A stretch of 64,000 bases of DNA from Dasyornis broadbenti. Taxonomy: Eukaryota; Chordata; Aves; Passeriformes; Dasyornithidae. Below, in pieces: positions 32,740 through 46,070 of the stretch (positions within the stretch are counted from its first letter, which is position 1; every line of letters starts with the position of its first letter). The stretch is taken from contig VZRN01002231.1 of the NCBI GenBank assembly GCA_013397935.1, forward strand, positions 574,349 through 638,348, read 5' to 3'. A program made the position numbers and the translations under genes. The notes beneath the pieces were generated by a model. That model did not search any database. It saw only the letters and a list, made by a program, of their open reading frames with translations, and had not been told where the DNA came from.

Positions 32740-35700
32740 CCTCCCCGAGCCCTACCCAGGTCCGCCTGCGCCCGAGGCCCCCGGGCCGCGTCCGGGGCTA
32801 ATTCCCCGCCAGCCCAGGAGCGGGGCCGGCAGGGTGCGAGCGAGGCAGGTGGTCTGACAGTCCTGCGTGCGGGATCCAGTTAATGCCATTAAAACTAACT
32901 GCTCTCCGTGCTGCGGCGTAATGTGACTCCGGGGAGAGATTTCACGTGAGTGTTTTGGACAGCGGAGCGAAGGTTGAAAGGAATGACTCCAGAGCGGTGG
33001 GAGGTCTGGGCTTTTCACGCGCTGTTTTCATATCGCCGGTGTTATTCCAGTTTCCTGCAGCGCCAGGACGTGAGGATGTGGTTTGCTCAGTTACTCTACA
33101 CAGCAGCACAGCTCAGCCCCATGGCCTCGTCTAGACGCAGATTTAATGGCCAGGGCAGAGTATTTCACACAGGTGGTCCGAGTGCCTTGTCTCTCTTTAG
33201 TAATTCAACTGCACGAGTTTAACCTGCACTACGTTCTGTGCCGTCACATTCAGCATGAACTGTGTAGAGTGTGTTCTTGAGCAATACACTTTCCCCACCC
33301 ATTTCTAGTGCATGGACAGCACGATGATCCCAGACACACAGGTCTCCTGGGTAGCGGCTCATCTATGCCAGAGTTCGTTCAGCATAGCTAAACCACAGCT
33401 CCCTAGACAGCAAAAGCGGTTCCCTCAGATCCACACCCAAACGCCACTCAGTTGAGCCTCACCATCTGTTCAGGTGAGCAAGGAGAGAGGATTTCTTCTA
33501 TGATTGTACATGGGGAGGGCTGTAAGGTGGCATGTCAGGGTTAACATGGGGACAGTGCTAGGAGGAGTCTGCTCGTCTGGCAGGATATGCTTGTAGATGG
33601 ATGATCTGAGGGTTTTTCAAAAAGCAGAAATATGATGGGAGGAGCAGGATGCTGGAAAGTAAAATAGGTCATATGTACAAAGTATGTCACATATTATGGG
33701 GTAATCTAATGTATACAGGAACAGAAACTAAATAAAGTTCAGGTACACCACCTGTGTCTGTCAGAAGCAGGAAAGATCTGGAGTCTTTGGCCCAAATGGG
33801 ACAGTCACCCAAAAAGATCCCAAAGTGCAAACTAAGGAGAACTATGAACATTACTCACCAGTTTATTCAAGGGCCCAAGTGTGGGTTTGTATGTCCTCTG
33901 TGTGTGTGTGTTTGTGGCAGGGCAAAGGCAGAAGGTCAGAAGACGTGAACAATGAGGTAAAGATAAAAACTTCTTAATAAGCAACAACTGATGTCTAGTG
34001 ACAGCACTTGGCTTCAGCTTCAGGTTCTAGTGTGATTCACGTGGCTGTCAGGAAGAAGAAGCAAACTCTGGCTGCTCTGCATCATTTATGGTGTATTTCC
34101 TTTGCTGGGCTGCCTCTGTGGAGAAGCATTCCTTCCCTTTACCTGCTTTTCCCACGTGATTCCATTGTTCCACACAGACTGAAGTGCCATTGAGGGGTGT
34201 ACCCTGCTCAGGGCCCTGTCACCAGGTACTGCACATACCCCTCCCAGCTGGGCTTCACTTCCAAACTTCACCCATTGCCTTTCCTAAGCACAACCAATGG
34301 GAACTCTTCCAGAGATCAACTTGGGACCTGATGAGGGAGGTGTAAACCCCACTCCTTGTCTTGCAACAGCAGAGGGAAGAGACAGGGAACTAGCAGGATC
34401 CTAGTAAATGCCTCATTAGGTTTGGAACTGGTTATTTAAGTCAGTTGGGCAAGAAAAGATTGGCATAGTGGAGAGACAGACAGCTGGTGACTGTGGAGGG
34501 GGATGGAGCAAAAAGCACTTCAATGGAAAAGTGCCTGTAAGCAACAGCTGGGGAGCATTGTCTTAGAATCCCAGAATGGGATTGGAAGGGACCTTAAAGC
34601 TCATCTCATTTCAACTCCCTGCCCTGGGTAGGGACACCTTCCACTAGACCAGACTGCTCAAAGCCCCGTGCAGCCTGGCTTTGAAGACCTGCACGGATGG
34701 GGCAGCCACAGCTCCAGCCTCGCCAGCACACTGGTGCAGGCACTCTCAGTCCTGCAGAGGTGTTCCCCAGCTCATCCTCTTCAGGCCACGGGGCCTTGGG
34801 AAAGGCAGGGGAACAAACAAGCCTGCAGTGGTGCTCCCAGCCGATGCCTTTTCCAGGGATCTCCTACTCCTGTATGGCCATGTTAATTACAACCACCATA
34901 CGGTAGCTTTTTGCTGCTAATGATATTTCTCAATTTCTTAATAAACAGAAGTGGGTTTCTCTCTTTAGGGGGCAGGGACCCAGCATTTTTTTCCAGTTCT
35001 GGAAAAGTCCATGTTTTTATTCAACTAGATATTCAGAGCAACTGTTTGCAAATGTCACCTCGTGCCTATGAAATGCATGCAGGGGAGTGCAGCACCCCCA
35101 CTGTCTGTGCAGCTCCAATACCTCTCTTGGCACCTCAGAGCTCTTTCAGAAGAAAAGAAAACACCAAAACCTTAACCTGAAGAAAAAAAAAAAAAAGCAG
35201 ATCACAACAACTTCAAGAGCTGACAGCTGACATGAATTGCACCAGGAAGTCAGCTTTGTGTATTTCATGTTTTTTCAGGATGGTCACAGAAGAAATGAAG
35301 GTTGTCGCTATTCTCAGCCTCCTGCTGTGACAAGTGGACAGCTGAGCTTAGCATGCTGTACTACAGGAATTCCACTAAAGAACCTGCCAGAGGGACCCAG
35401 AATCTCTTATATCTAAACAGAGCTTATCCTGCTTATTCCAGAGGAAGATACATCTTGTTCCTGTTTCATTTAATCTGGAGTGGATTAAATTAAACAGAAT
35501 CACAGCAGTCTGATTTCAGAATGAACTGCACATGTTAAACTCTTAGCAGACAGCTCCACACCCCCCCCCCGGATATTTAAAAGACCTTGAATCAGGTCCT
35601 CCATGAGCTCTCAGGGATGAGGATATTTGTTTACTTTTGCTTTCCCCCACCCTGTTGCCCTGGAAAGCTTCTAAATACTGGTGTAGTACAAATAATAATT

Positions 35701-37704
35701 TAACACAAGATCTTAGGCGGCTGTATGGAGCAGATTGCTCCCAGAAATGAGCCCATACATCTGCACAGAGCCTCTGTAATAGCTACCAGATGTAGGAGCT
35801 TCTCAGCCATTGCTTATTTCATTGTGCTATTAACTTTACAGCCTAATTATATCTAAAACACTTGCCTAACCAAACTCATTAATTAATTAGCAGCAGGCTG
35901 AGAAAGAGGATACTCCTGGGATGATTTGGGATTGCTGCTGTTGGGAAAGAGAAGAGGAGCTCCACAAAGTCAGGGAGAGAAAACAAGAAAAAGAGGAAAG
36001 AACAAAAGTTGCAGAAGTTGCTGAAAGAAAGCAGATCCCTCCTTGCCCCATTTTATGCACGATACAGTACCCAGGGACTGAATCCATAAATACAGATAAT
36101 TAAACAGGTCAGACTCTCCCATCTTCCTCTGACACCCACAGGAAATGTGATACGGATCGAAACGTCTCTGTGCGCCTATCTTTTTTTCCCCTTTCTGGCT
36201 CAGGAACTGTAATTAAAGGGAAAAATCAGCCTCTCTCCTGCCTTGAGAGTGCAGTGGCACAGCTGGTTTTCATCTTGGCTAGAAGGCTCTGTCCTCAGGC
36301 TACTAAGTGCTGAGTAATTTTTACCAAGCTCTGTTTGCAGATAAATGACGTTCTTCTCTTAGCTGCTGCCAGGCAAAGCTACAAATACTTGATCTTTTAT
36401 TCTTTTCCCATAAACTCCTAACATTGAATACTAAAAATGCAGCCAGAGATTTTTCCACTGCCATTTATTCTCAGCATGGTCACAACCGTATTACAATTAC
36501 AGACACCCACCCCTTCACTGGAGCTCCACTGTAGCTCCTCGTTAACCTGAAGCTTCCAATTAAATGCTCCTTCAGTTTCATTGATAGTTTGCATATACTC
36601 CAAGGACCCACTTCATTTTGTTTTTCCCCCAAAACACATTCCATGAGAAGGGCAACTGCTTTAAATAACTTCACACTAATTTTCTGGAAAAGCCTGATGA
36701 GCGAGTGCCAGTCTCAGAAGAAAAGCCTGAGTGTGCAGTTTGGAGAATTTCTCTCACAGCTGTAACTATAAAAATATCTGAAAGCTTTTGACTGAATGTG
36801 GTACAACCTCTAGGCAAATCCAGTGTGGGCTCAGAACAAAAGAAAAGAATCTAGAAAGGTACAACACTGGAAACCCATTCGTTCAAGTTTTCTGCCATGT
36901 TTCTTAGGGAGATCTTATGTGTTCTAAGAAACTGTGTAAGAATTAGTTAAAAATGGTAGAGAAAATAATTTTAAAAATACTGCTTAATCCTGGCAACATT
37001 GTTCTTCTACGTACCTCCAGTGAGTGAAGCCCTGAAAAAGAAGCCAGCACAGGGAGAAGGCTGAAAACTGGTAAGAAATACCACGGCTAATTTTAGACTT
37101 GTTTCCAGTCATGCAGCTTGAAACACAGGGAGTAACAGTGCTTATAAAAGTACTTGCACACTTTGTAAAGATAACGCAGGGTTTCAAAACAATTTTAATT
37201 TCAAAGGTATTTTTGAAGTATAAGACTAAGAGTTTGTCAGCTTCCTAAATAATGCCATGCCTTTGAAGATGACTTTCCCAGCACAGACTCCATTCTTATG
37301 GTGACTGATTCAGTAGGATCAGGCCCTGATGCAAGTCAGCTTTCTGTTTAAGCCATAAATGAGGGAAGAAGAAGAGAAGAACTAATCTGCAAATCAATAG
37401 GCATTAACAAAAGAAAAAAGCTGAGGCAGAGGTAACTTTTCTTTTAAAAAGTGGAAAATTTGAACTGTTGTCTTGGTGGCTGTGGCAGAGAGGGCATTTT
37501 CATCCCTTTCTTCTGTCTGTTCCAGTGGGTGTGCACAGCTGAAAAACATCTTTAACCTGAACTCCGTTTGCAGGTTATTTCCTCCGTTAAAAAAAAAAAG
37601 GAAAACATGGCATATAGCAATCACTGCATTGCAAGTCCAATGTGAAGGGGTCCAGGCCTGTCTCTGCTGCTCAATAATCCATGCTTAGATCCAGCTTAAA
37701 CCCC
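32740..37704. other. intergenic region between SCYL3 and KIFAP3
   Basis: About 5 kb runs between the SCYL3 promoter and the KIFAP3 3' end. The left edge is GC-rich (32740-32850). One CR1 fragment lies at 34.6 kb, and there is a short TG run near 33898. No conserved coding exon, tRNA or other gene was recognised. Confidence 0.75.
34565..34712 (-). mobile_element. CR1 LINE 3' fragment
   Basis: A short CR1 3' end in - orientation contains agaatcccagaatggg, gaccttaaagctcatc and tagggacaccttccac. The right boundary is uncertain. Confidence 0.88.
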
Positions 37705-37728
37705 AGAAATGAGCAGGACAGGATGGAT

Positions 37729-38473
37729 TTTATTTACAGATTGGGAAGCTGGGGTAAAGGCTCTCCCTCTGGATTCTGAACCAAGGTACAATGTTTCTTT
37801 CTCTTGCTGGCCCTCAGGATGGATGTGGCTGTCTTCTCTTAGTTCACAGAACTCTGTTTAAACACTAGGATAAAAGTGTTCTATTGTATAGTTTCTAATT
37901 TTAAGTATTTTCAAGCATTTAAAATAGATTGTAAATGTCTCAAGTTCCAGGGGAGTGAATCTGTGCCATCTTTCCATTATTAAAGTGTTCAGACCCAGGG
38001 CTGGACTTTGGTCCAAACTATGTGTCAAGGCAGTGCCAGGAGATGCTGGGGCTTAATGGTGTTCCTGTGACTGAAGTGTGAGAGGGAAACAGTCCATGTT
38101 AAACACACTGTTAAGTGCACATGGAGCACTCTTCTTAAGTGCCTTGTAAAACTCACGAAACATTGGTTAGAAACACATTCACCACTGCTGACCACACAGG
38201 TTTTTATATTTAATAGAAATTAAATTAGTAGCTTAATATACATAATGTGACACTTTCCAGTCTAGTAGTTTCCAATTCCTGCTTTCAAGTCACAGTTACT
38301 GTACAAAAATAATAACAAAGAGCAACCAAAGAGTAAACACTGTCACTAACACACTGGACCCAGAAAGGCTAAGTTTATGTGGAGCTACACATGCCAAAGG
38401 ATACAGAGTGCTGGAGCCATCGTGGTACAGTCATGCATTACCAAGGACAGATGTGCTGTTGCCAGGCACAGCC
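37729..38473 (-). terminator. KIFAP3: KIFAP3 3' UTR with candidate polyadenylation signals
   Basis: Two candidate signals follow the stop on the - strand: ATTAAA at 38214-38209 and AATAAA at 37734-37729. These imply a 3' UTR of about 0.28 or 0.76 kb. Choice between them needs transcript data. Confidence 0.4.
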
Positions 38474-38582
38474 TCACCGCGCTCCGTAGCTGTAGTAATA
38501 CGGCTCATCCGGTCGGTAGCCATATGCAGTCGTTGGGCGCCCGGGAACCCCTGGGCTCTGACCAAATCCATCCACTCCAATG
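38474..38582 (-). CDS. KIFAP3: KIFAP3 last coding exon
   Basis: The exon completes a split codon, then reads IGVDGFGQSPGVPGRPTTAY and GYRPDEPYYYSYGAR with TGA at 38474-38476. The acceptor is tttgtag. An 18.4-kb intron precedes it. Confidence 0.97.
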
Positions 38583-41500
38583 CTACAAAAAAACAAGGAG
38601 AGACAAACTGCAGGTTTTGTATGGTATGGAAGGCACACCAGTGCTGGTGTCTCCAGCTCTTCCTGCCACAGAGATGGTTTTGTGAGGCAACTTTGCAAGT
38701 CGTGTTCCCCTTCTTGACACTGCTTCCCTGGTGGGAAAAGAAATGCTGCAGAGAAATCAATGCAACTCCTATCAAGGGAAGGCTTTCAAGTCCAAGAGGA
38801 ATCCCAGAAGTGACAAAACTCTTCTCTTCCCTCCCTTCATGGATTTACTGCCCAAGCACTTTACTTCCATGACTCAGTTTCTCCCTCTGTATATTAAAGT
38901 AACAGGACCTCCAGACTTCTGGCAAAGCCTTTTGTAAGCCTGTCCTACACAGCAAATCTGAACAGTCTCATTCCCTGCCTTCAGTTCATTTCTGAGGTGC
39001 CTGGAATACACCAGCTAGAAGTCAGAATGTCTGGCATAGCAACATAGTTCACTAAAAGATGGTGTTTCTGGTGGGATACAAGACTGGCAGCCAAATGGCA
39101 GAATTAATCACATACTGAAAGGCTATGTACTAATGAGACAGAATAATTATTTTCTCATATAAAACAGCATCTTTTACACCTAAAAAGTCCCACAACGAGT
39201 TAGATACTAAAGCACAAGAACTGCATAGGGAAAAGTGGCACATATTTCATGCTCAACAATAACTCTCATGCAGGAGGTAGAGGAAAAACGAGCATTGCCT
39301 AAGACACTGGATTATTGCCTATTCATAGCTATGTCACTTCTTAGCTTCCACTTCAGTACAGGGACAAATGGGAAAGCATCCTGATTTACTGTCTTACTAA
39401 AGATGCATTGAAAGGAGCTGAACTTCCCCTCTGAAGATTGTCAAAACACAAAGAACCAAAGTGCTTTTGGAGTGGGGAAAAGCTGAACCTCATTACTGCC
39501 AATTATCCATATGGAACATGGGTTATGCAACAGTCAAGGCTGGGAAAGAATGACCCCTCCAGAAGATGTACAATGGGTGGGCCCCAGGCCCTGGCTCAGC
39601 AAGAAGCTGGCACTGCTCAATCAGTAGGACTGAAAGGCTCAGCTGCATGGGGGGGACCATGTCCATCACTCTGTCCTCACAAAGGCACTTTCCTTGGATT
39701 GTATATCAGTGAGGTCCTAAGAAAGAAACCTAGTGCCTGGTTTCTCAGAAAACTAGTTCACTCATGGGATATTCTGATAGTCAGGTGAAGGTGGAAGGTC
39801 TGAGGCTGAGATTTATCCTCTGAGAGGGAAGGGACACAATCAAGAACCAAGCTGCAGAGAAAAATCACTGTTTTACCTGGACATATCATGAGAAATGCTC
39901 TGTCCTGAAAGTGCTTTGGATTTCCACATCCATCTATGTGTGTCTGAATTGGCAATGCCCATCTCCTAATTCCTGCCCAGAGCCATTGGCCCAGTCTTCC
40001 ATGCTGATCAGCCCTTCAGCACAGCAGAGAGAAGCAGAGTGGCCCTGGTGTATCCTGCAGTGGTGCACAGCTCTGGGAACACATTCCTCTGGCTCCACAC
40101 CTGCCTCTGGCCACCCCTTCCTTCCTGTATCCACTCCAAAGTCCTATTACCCCTTTTCAAGCCCATTAGGAAATGAGCTGGTAACCTCTGAGGCACCTTC
40201 CCCAGATGCCTCCTTTGTACCTGGCAAACAACAGCTTTCTCATTATAAGGCCTGAAGGTTTTAAAGATTCCTGAAAGAAGGGATTAAGAGAAATCCTGTT
40301 ACTTTGTGTTTATCTCTCATCTCCAGAAACCCCAAACTGAGCACTCACCTTAGCCAATCCCTGCTTCTTTTCTGTCACTGATTTGCAGTGTGCAAAGGGA
40401 TTGACAGACATACCTCACCCGGGCTGCCCTTAGGTGCAGTGTCTCAGTATCAGGCCCAAAGCTCTTGTGAACAAGCCAACAAGGACAAGCATGAAGCTGA
40501 GCAGTTTGTTTGGCAGTTCAGAAAACAAACCAGTTAACAAACTCCTATAAAATGACGCCAATTCCTTAAGGGTGCTTTCAGTAGTGTCAATACCAGGAGT
40601 TAATAATGTACTAAAAGAAGATACAGTGGGATTTGGAAGTGCAGAGTCCGGTTCTGTTGTGCTTCAACAAATTCCCAGTGATACCATACACACATAACAC
40701 TGCAGAGAAGCAGGACCCTTTAAGACTACTTTTAAATGCAGGAATTTCATTGTTTTCTCCCAAAGATCCATAAAACATCTACAGTTGATTTATAACTAAG
40801 AGCTGCTTTAACAGAAAATGCTTTTCTGGGTTTATCTTCCCATGATGTTTCCTGTGACTATAACAATGTTAGTTGTGGATAAATTGTTTTTATCACAAGT
40901 GTGGTAGAATAGGCACTTTTTGCATTTCTGCAAACCACTGAAAAGCTCATTCTGGAATGACATTTAGGTGACTGAGGAGGCTGAGGGTGCCTGGGACTGC
41001 TGACTACAAGTCAAGCTCATAGCAGCCATGCCTTGGCTCACAGCAGTGCCGTCCTCAGGTTTATTGTGGCAAAGATGGACACAACAAAAACAGGAGCCTG
41101 AAACCTGCCCTGAACTTCTTTATACATCCCCAGCTAAACCACCACTGGCTTTTTGGGGTGAAGTGTAATAACGCCCTGAGCCACGCGGTGGCAATGGGCC
41201 TCTATCCCTGCAGGTTGAGCTCTTCCAGCCACTTCCAGCTCAGTAACCCTTATTCAAAGAACTACTAAATGTATTGAAATTGATAACGAGAGCAGGGAAA
41301 ATATGGTTTCAATCACATTCTCAACAAATTATTTTTTTAAATATTTTTTTTTTATAAATGTGTAAGAAATTAGGTAAAGATCCCTGGAGTTTAAACTTTG
41401 AGGAGTATCAGTTATTTCCAAATGGTTCAGACATATACGTTAGTGTCCTGAAGAAAACTGGAAGAGATGGATCAGCTGATAACTGCTTTGGACAGTCAAA

Positions 41501-44500
41501 AAAAAAAAAAAAAAAAAAAAAAGGAACAGAAAATCACACCTTTATCAAATCACTGCTCTCTCCTATCTACATATTTCCCTGAAGTAAATGAAGTCTTGAT
41601 CATGCCTGAAAAAAATGGGCAGCATTTTTACACATTAATGCTCTTGAAGCATACCAGCTTTGCCTGCTGGGTTGTTTGCACTGGCAGCCTGCAGCACAGA
41701 GCCTGTCAGCATTGAAGGGAAGGGTCTCAAGCCCAGGAGGTGATGGAGGGGTAGGACAACCAAAGAGCCAACACGCGCCTGGAGAGTGGAGTCTGGCTGG
41801 CTCTCCATGCTGCCAGACCAAGGGCAGAACCCATCAAGGTGAAGACGGGTTTAAAAACAAGTCTTGATGAATCCTTGTCCCTTCTGCCAAGAACAGCAGA
41901 AGGGGAGAGCCAGCAGAGATGGTAGTTGTGCAGCTGTAAACACTTGTTGGATATCGACTAGCCTGAGATCATGATTTGTGCCATGTATGCTCAGATTTAC
42001 ACCACCAATCAACCTCCCAACTTGCTCCTAGGAGAAGCGTGTTGTTGGCTTTATGCTACAGCACCTACCAGGAAACTCAGCGTTCAGAGCAGAGCAAGCA
42101 CCGGCCTGTCTTCCCGTAAAGTTAAGGACATGTAATTATGCCATTGGGGCAACAATACCGATCCCTGACTTAGTACTTTTTCCTCCCAGTACTCACTCCT
42201 ATCTAAGCAGGTACCCAGCAGAAGTGCATGCAACCCTGCAATTGTACAGTGGATATGGTTACACAGCACCACAACATCCCCTCAGAAAAATGGTTCATTG
42301 CCCTAATCTGCAAGTCATTGCAGGCAGTTTTGTATCACAAACTGCACACGTGCGCACAGAGAGCGGTGCTCGCCACCATCCTGGGAAAGCACAACTGTGC
42401 TCTTGTGCAAAGCTCAGCCCCACGCCTGGGGCTGATGGAGTTAAACAGTGAACAGCCCGGCTAATTACTATGTACTGCTAACCTCAGTTGCTGGTTCATT
42501 TTGAGACCCTTTAAAATATGAACTGTGTATTTTACCCCTATGCACTCTCTTAATGATTTGTTTTTTTTAGACTGAAATCACTTCCAGCCATCAGTTATAC
42601 TCGAGGTCTCTACACATGCACTTCTCCAAGCACAAATATTTCTTTTTCCTATTGGTCTGCCAGCCCCTGTCAGAGCAAATTTCACTTTAAACTAAATGCT
42701 GTGATACTTAAAACCTCTTGGATTACTCAGGCTGCTAGTGTGATCTATGACCTTCCCCAAATGACAGCTGAACTTTCCAATCTGCTTGTACTGCTAGGGA
42801 ACTGAGCAACACATGCCGAAGAGGAAAATGTTCCTGATGTGCATGAGTGAGGAGAGATTTCTTAACAGCCTTGCTTATTGATGCCTGATCTGATACAGAG
42901 CATCCAAATTAATATGCCCATGTAGGATCTTGGGCGCCCTGACAAAATTTAAGATGTAAAGACCAATTGTGTCCCCCCTCACAGCAGGAAATGGCAGCCA
43001 GTGTTCCACTGCATCCACAGAATACTTTCCTCCTGAAGTCCCCTCCTGCCCCCAGAGGACTAGACAGACTTTGGGATTCATCTGGAAGGCTTGGCAGGCT
43101 CTGAGGGGGAGCACTCCATTGGGAATTCTCTGTTGGGGTTCCCCTCCAGGTGTCTGCACTGCTCCCCAGAGCAGGGTACCAGGAGAGGCTCGTGAGTATG
43201 GGCTGGGTAATTAACACCTGGGTGCAGAGTGGCCATGGAGCTCCAGGAGCTCCCCTGATGCCGCACACCCCGAGGCCTGTCCACACCATTGTTCACAGTG
43301 GTACCAGTGCTGCTGCTGCTGACAGGGGCTCTGAAACCACAGCCTAATTCCTAGGTACTAATTCCTCCAGCATAAGCAGGGCCTCAGAAATGCAAGTCCA
43401 GCACCACTGGGGAGATCCTTAGTCAAAAGTAAACACTTGAAATCCAGCTGAAAGCCCCCCAGCAGGATCTGTGGATCATGGAGTGATCCCAGCAACAAAC
43501 ACTGCTTGAGAAACAGGTCTGTCAGAGGCATGAAGCAGTATGGCACAGATTGTACACACAGATTGTGTGCTGTACAAGACTGTGACTGCCTGTGTAGGTG
43601 AAAGTGGCCCAGGAAAAGCCTTTGAGGGTAAAATACCAGTTCAGGAACTCACATTTAGGGCCAAAATGTCATTCGTTTCTGCCCAAAATTAAAGCATCCT
43701 GGAATCACTGCCCCCTGAAAATGAACTGCAAGCTAAACACATATAGTGCTTCCACCAGAGCCAAGATTTCATCTCCAATTCTTTTCATTCTAACCTTGTT
43801 TTAAAGCCCTGTCAATCCTCCCTCCTTATTCTGCATGAACAAGGCCTCACATCTCAGAGGCTCTCAGCTACTCACTGGGAATACAAGTTTTATAATTTTA
43901 TTAAAAACAAAATCGATTTTATTTTTAAAAATCTATATATTTTTAATTCCCTACATCCTCTAACCTTGGTAAGACCAAGCAAACACTACTTGCAGTTCTC
44001 ATCAGCAACCCTCCCAAGTCCTAATGAAGGAATCACACCCAAAGTTCTCCACATGCTCCAGTGAGCTGCTAGGAGGGTTTACACACAGGTGTAAACAGGC
44101 AGCCTCTGTTGACACACTTGACACCTCTGATCACACCTGCAGCTTTCCAAAACTCCTCCTGAGTATCAGAGAAAGGGGTTTCAACCAGAAGGTTCTGAGC
44201 ATCTTTCAGAAGCCTGAAATCAGTACAATTCATAGCAGCCCTACTGTTTCCTCTGTATCTTCTCCCTCTACACATTGGCTATTACTGTTTCTAAAAATCA
44301 CTGTCTTCATTCGCAAGCATCCCCACCTCACTCCAGGCAGCCATTCAGAATTTCAGCAGCACATCACTGAGGTCCTAAACTTTCTCTTCCATGAATCTAC
44401 TTGTGTGTGACAGTACAGTTCCTATCCTGTATTCTTTTATAAATTATCATGCCATAAACTCCTGTATTCCACAAGTTCCTGGGTATAACAGACAAAACAC

Positions 44501-46031
44501 GTTATGTTCAGATGAATACTGAAGGCTGTACTTTTCCCTCAGGAGGTGCCAAAGCCATAGTAGTGGCACACCAGTCTCTAATCTCAAGAGAAGCACAGCA
44601 TTATAAACTGTACAAATGAGATGCACTTTACTGATTATAACACTTGCCAAAAAGACACTCAGAAGTTTGCCAGCAGCAAAGTCCGTATTTCTTCTCTCAT
44701 CTCAGTGGGTGTTTTTGTTTCTGAAGTGTTGATGAGAGTGCAGGTCTGAGACAAGGACTGCAGTGCAGGGCAGTATAATCACACAGGGAATGCTCAGTCC
44801 TGCCAGCCCAGTTAGCAGACTGGTTGGTGAATGCTACAGCATTCCTCCCTCCACAAGTTTCCTCTGCACAGAGACCAAGCATGGAAAGGTAGGGGCAGCT
44901 GCGGGCATTCAGGCCTTGACCCACTGCACAAGCAGGGATTAAAGCACGGTGTGCATCCAAGCACAGGAGGTGGGAAATGGTTTTGAATTCCACAGAACAC
45001 ACACAGACCTCCAGCTTCTAAAGTTATCTGCAGGTAGGACACATTTAGCTAATCCTTTGCAGGTACCAAGGAACCATCACACTTGAACCAAGGCTCAGAG
45101 CCAGAAGCCATGGACTCTGTGACCTTTCCACAGATATTCCCTCACAGCTGAGCACTGGATGGGACCCCAATCTGCCAACACCAGCCATGACTGGGTAAAG
45201 GCCACCAGAAGGGGGCACAAGGCCTGTTGCCTTTTCCCTTGCCTCAAGTCCAGCAATTTAGATGATGATACTACAATCCAGTTACCTCTGGTTTTCTTTC
45301 ACTGACCATAAATTTTCTGTCCTTCAGAGTAAGAGCACAAATCATGGGTTATGGAGAAACTCCATACAACTGAGAAGCCTTAGGAAAAACAATGTGTCTT
45401 TATATACTGTCTTGTAACTGTAGATTCTCCCACTACTGGTAATGACGTTAAACTATAAACCACAAATCTCTTACGTTCTGCCTCTCATGACCCCAAGTTT
45501 TCTCCCCTATCTGTAAAGCCTTTTTTTCCCATGCTTTCTACTCCTCAAGCTCAAGTGGGAGGGGAGATTTGTGGCAGGGACTGTGACTGTGCCCACTGCA
45601 TCAAGTACCAAGTTCATCTCTACACTAGCATTGATTATTAATGTCCCTTAAATACTAATACTGTATCTATTCACAAGACAGAAAATGTCCAAATGAACCC
45701 ATGCAGTAACACTTTAGCTCCCTTGTGCATCATAATACAGCTTTTATGGATATGATCATGTCTCTCCTTTCATGTGATCCAGCTTTCTTCAGTGTTCTTA
45801 ATGACTTAAAGTTTCCAATTGCTTCTGGACTTGTTGCCCAGTTGTATCTCAGCACAATACTGCTGTTTCTCCCATTTAATTACAAACAAATGCAAAGCTG
45901 ACAATGGTGGAGAAATGAGCACTGTGTCTTCTGTGTCAGGCTCCAGCTATGCACCAAGCAATAAGCATGCCAAAATTCACTGGGGGAAAGCAGAATTAAA
46001 AAAAAAAAAAAAAAAAANAAATCCAGGGGGG

Positions 46032-46070
<39 letters not shown>

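Noticed and set aside
41358..41522. Poly-A-ended segment as a processed pseudogene.
   Set aside because: No AATAAA before the tract, no recognisable parent gene and no target-site duplication seen.
44024..44410. 128-codon + strand ORF in the KIFAP3 intron.
   Set aside because: Serine/threonine-rich with no recognisable domain and no flanking gene structure.
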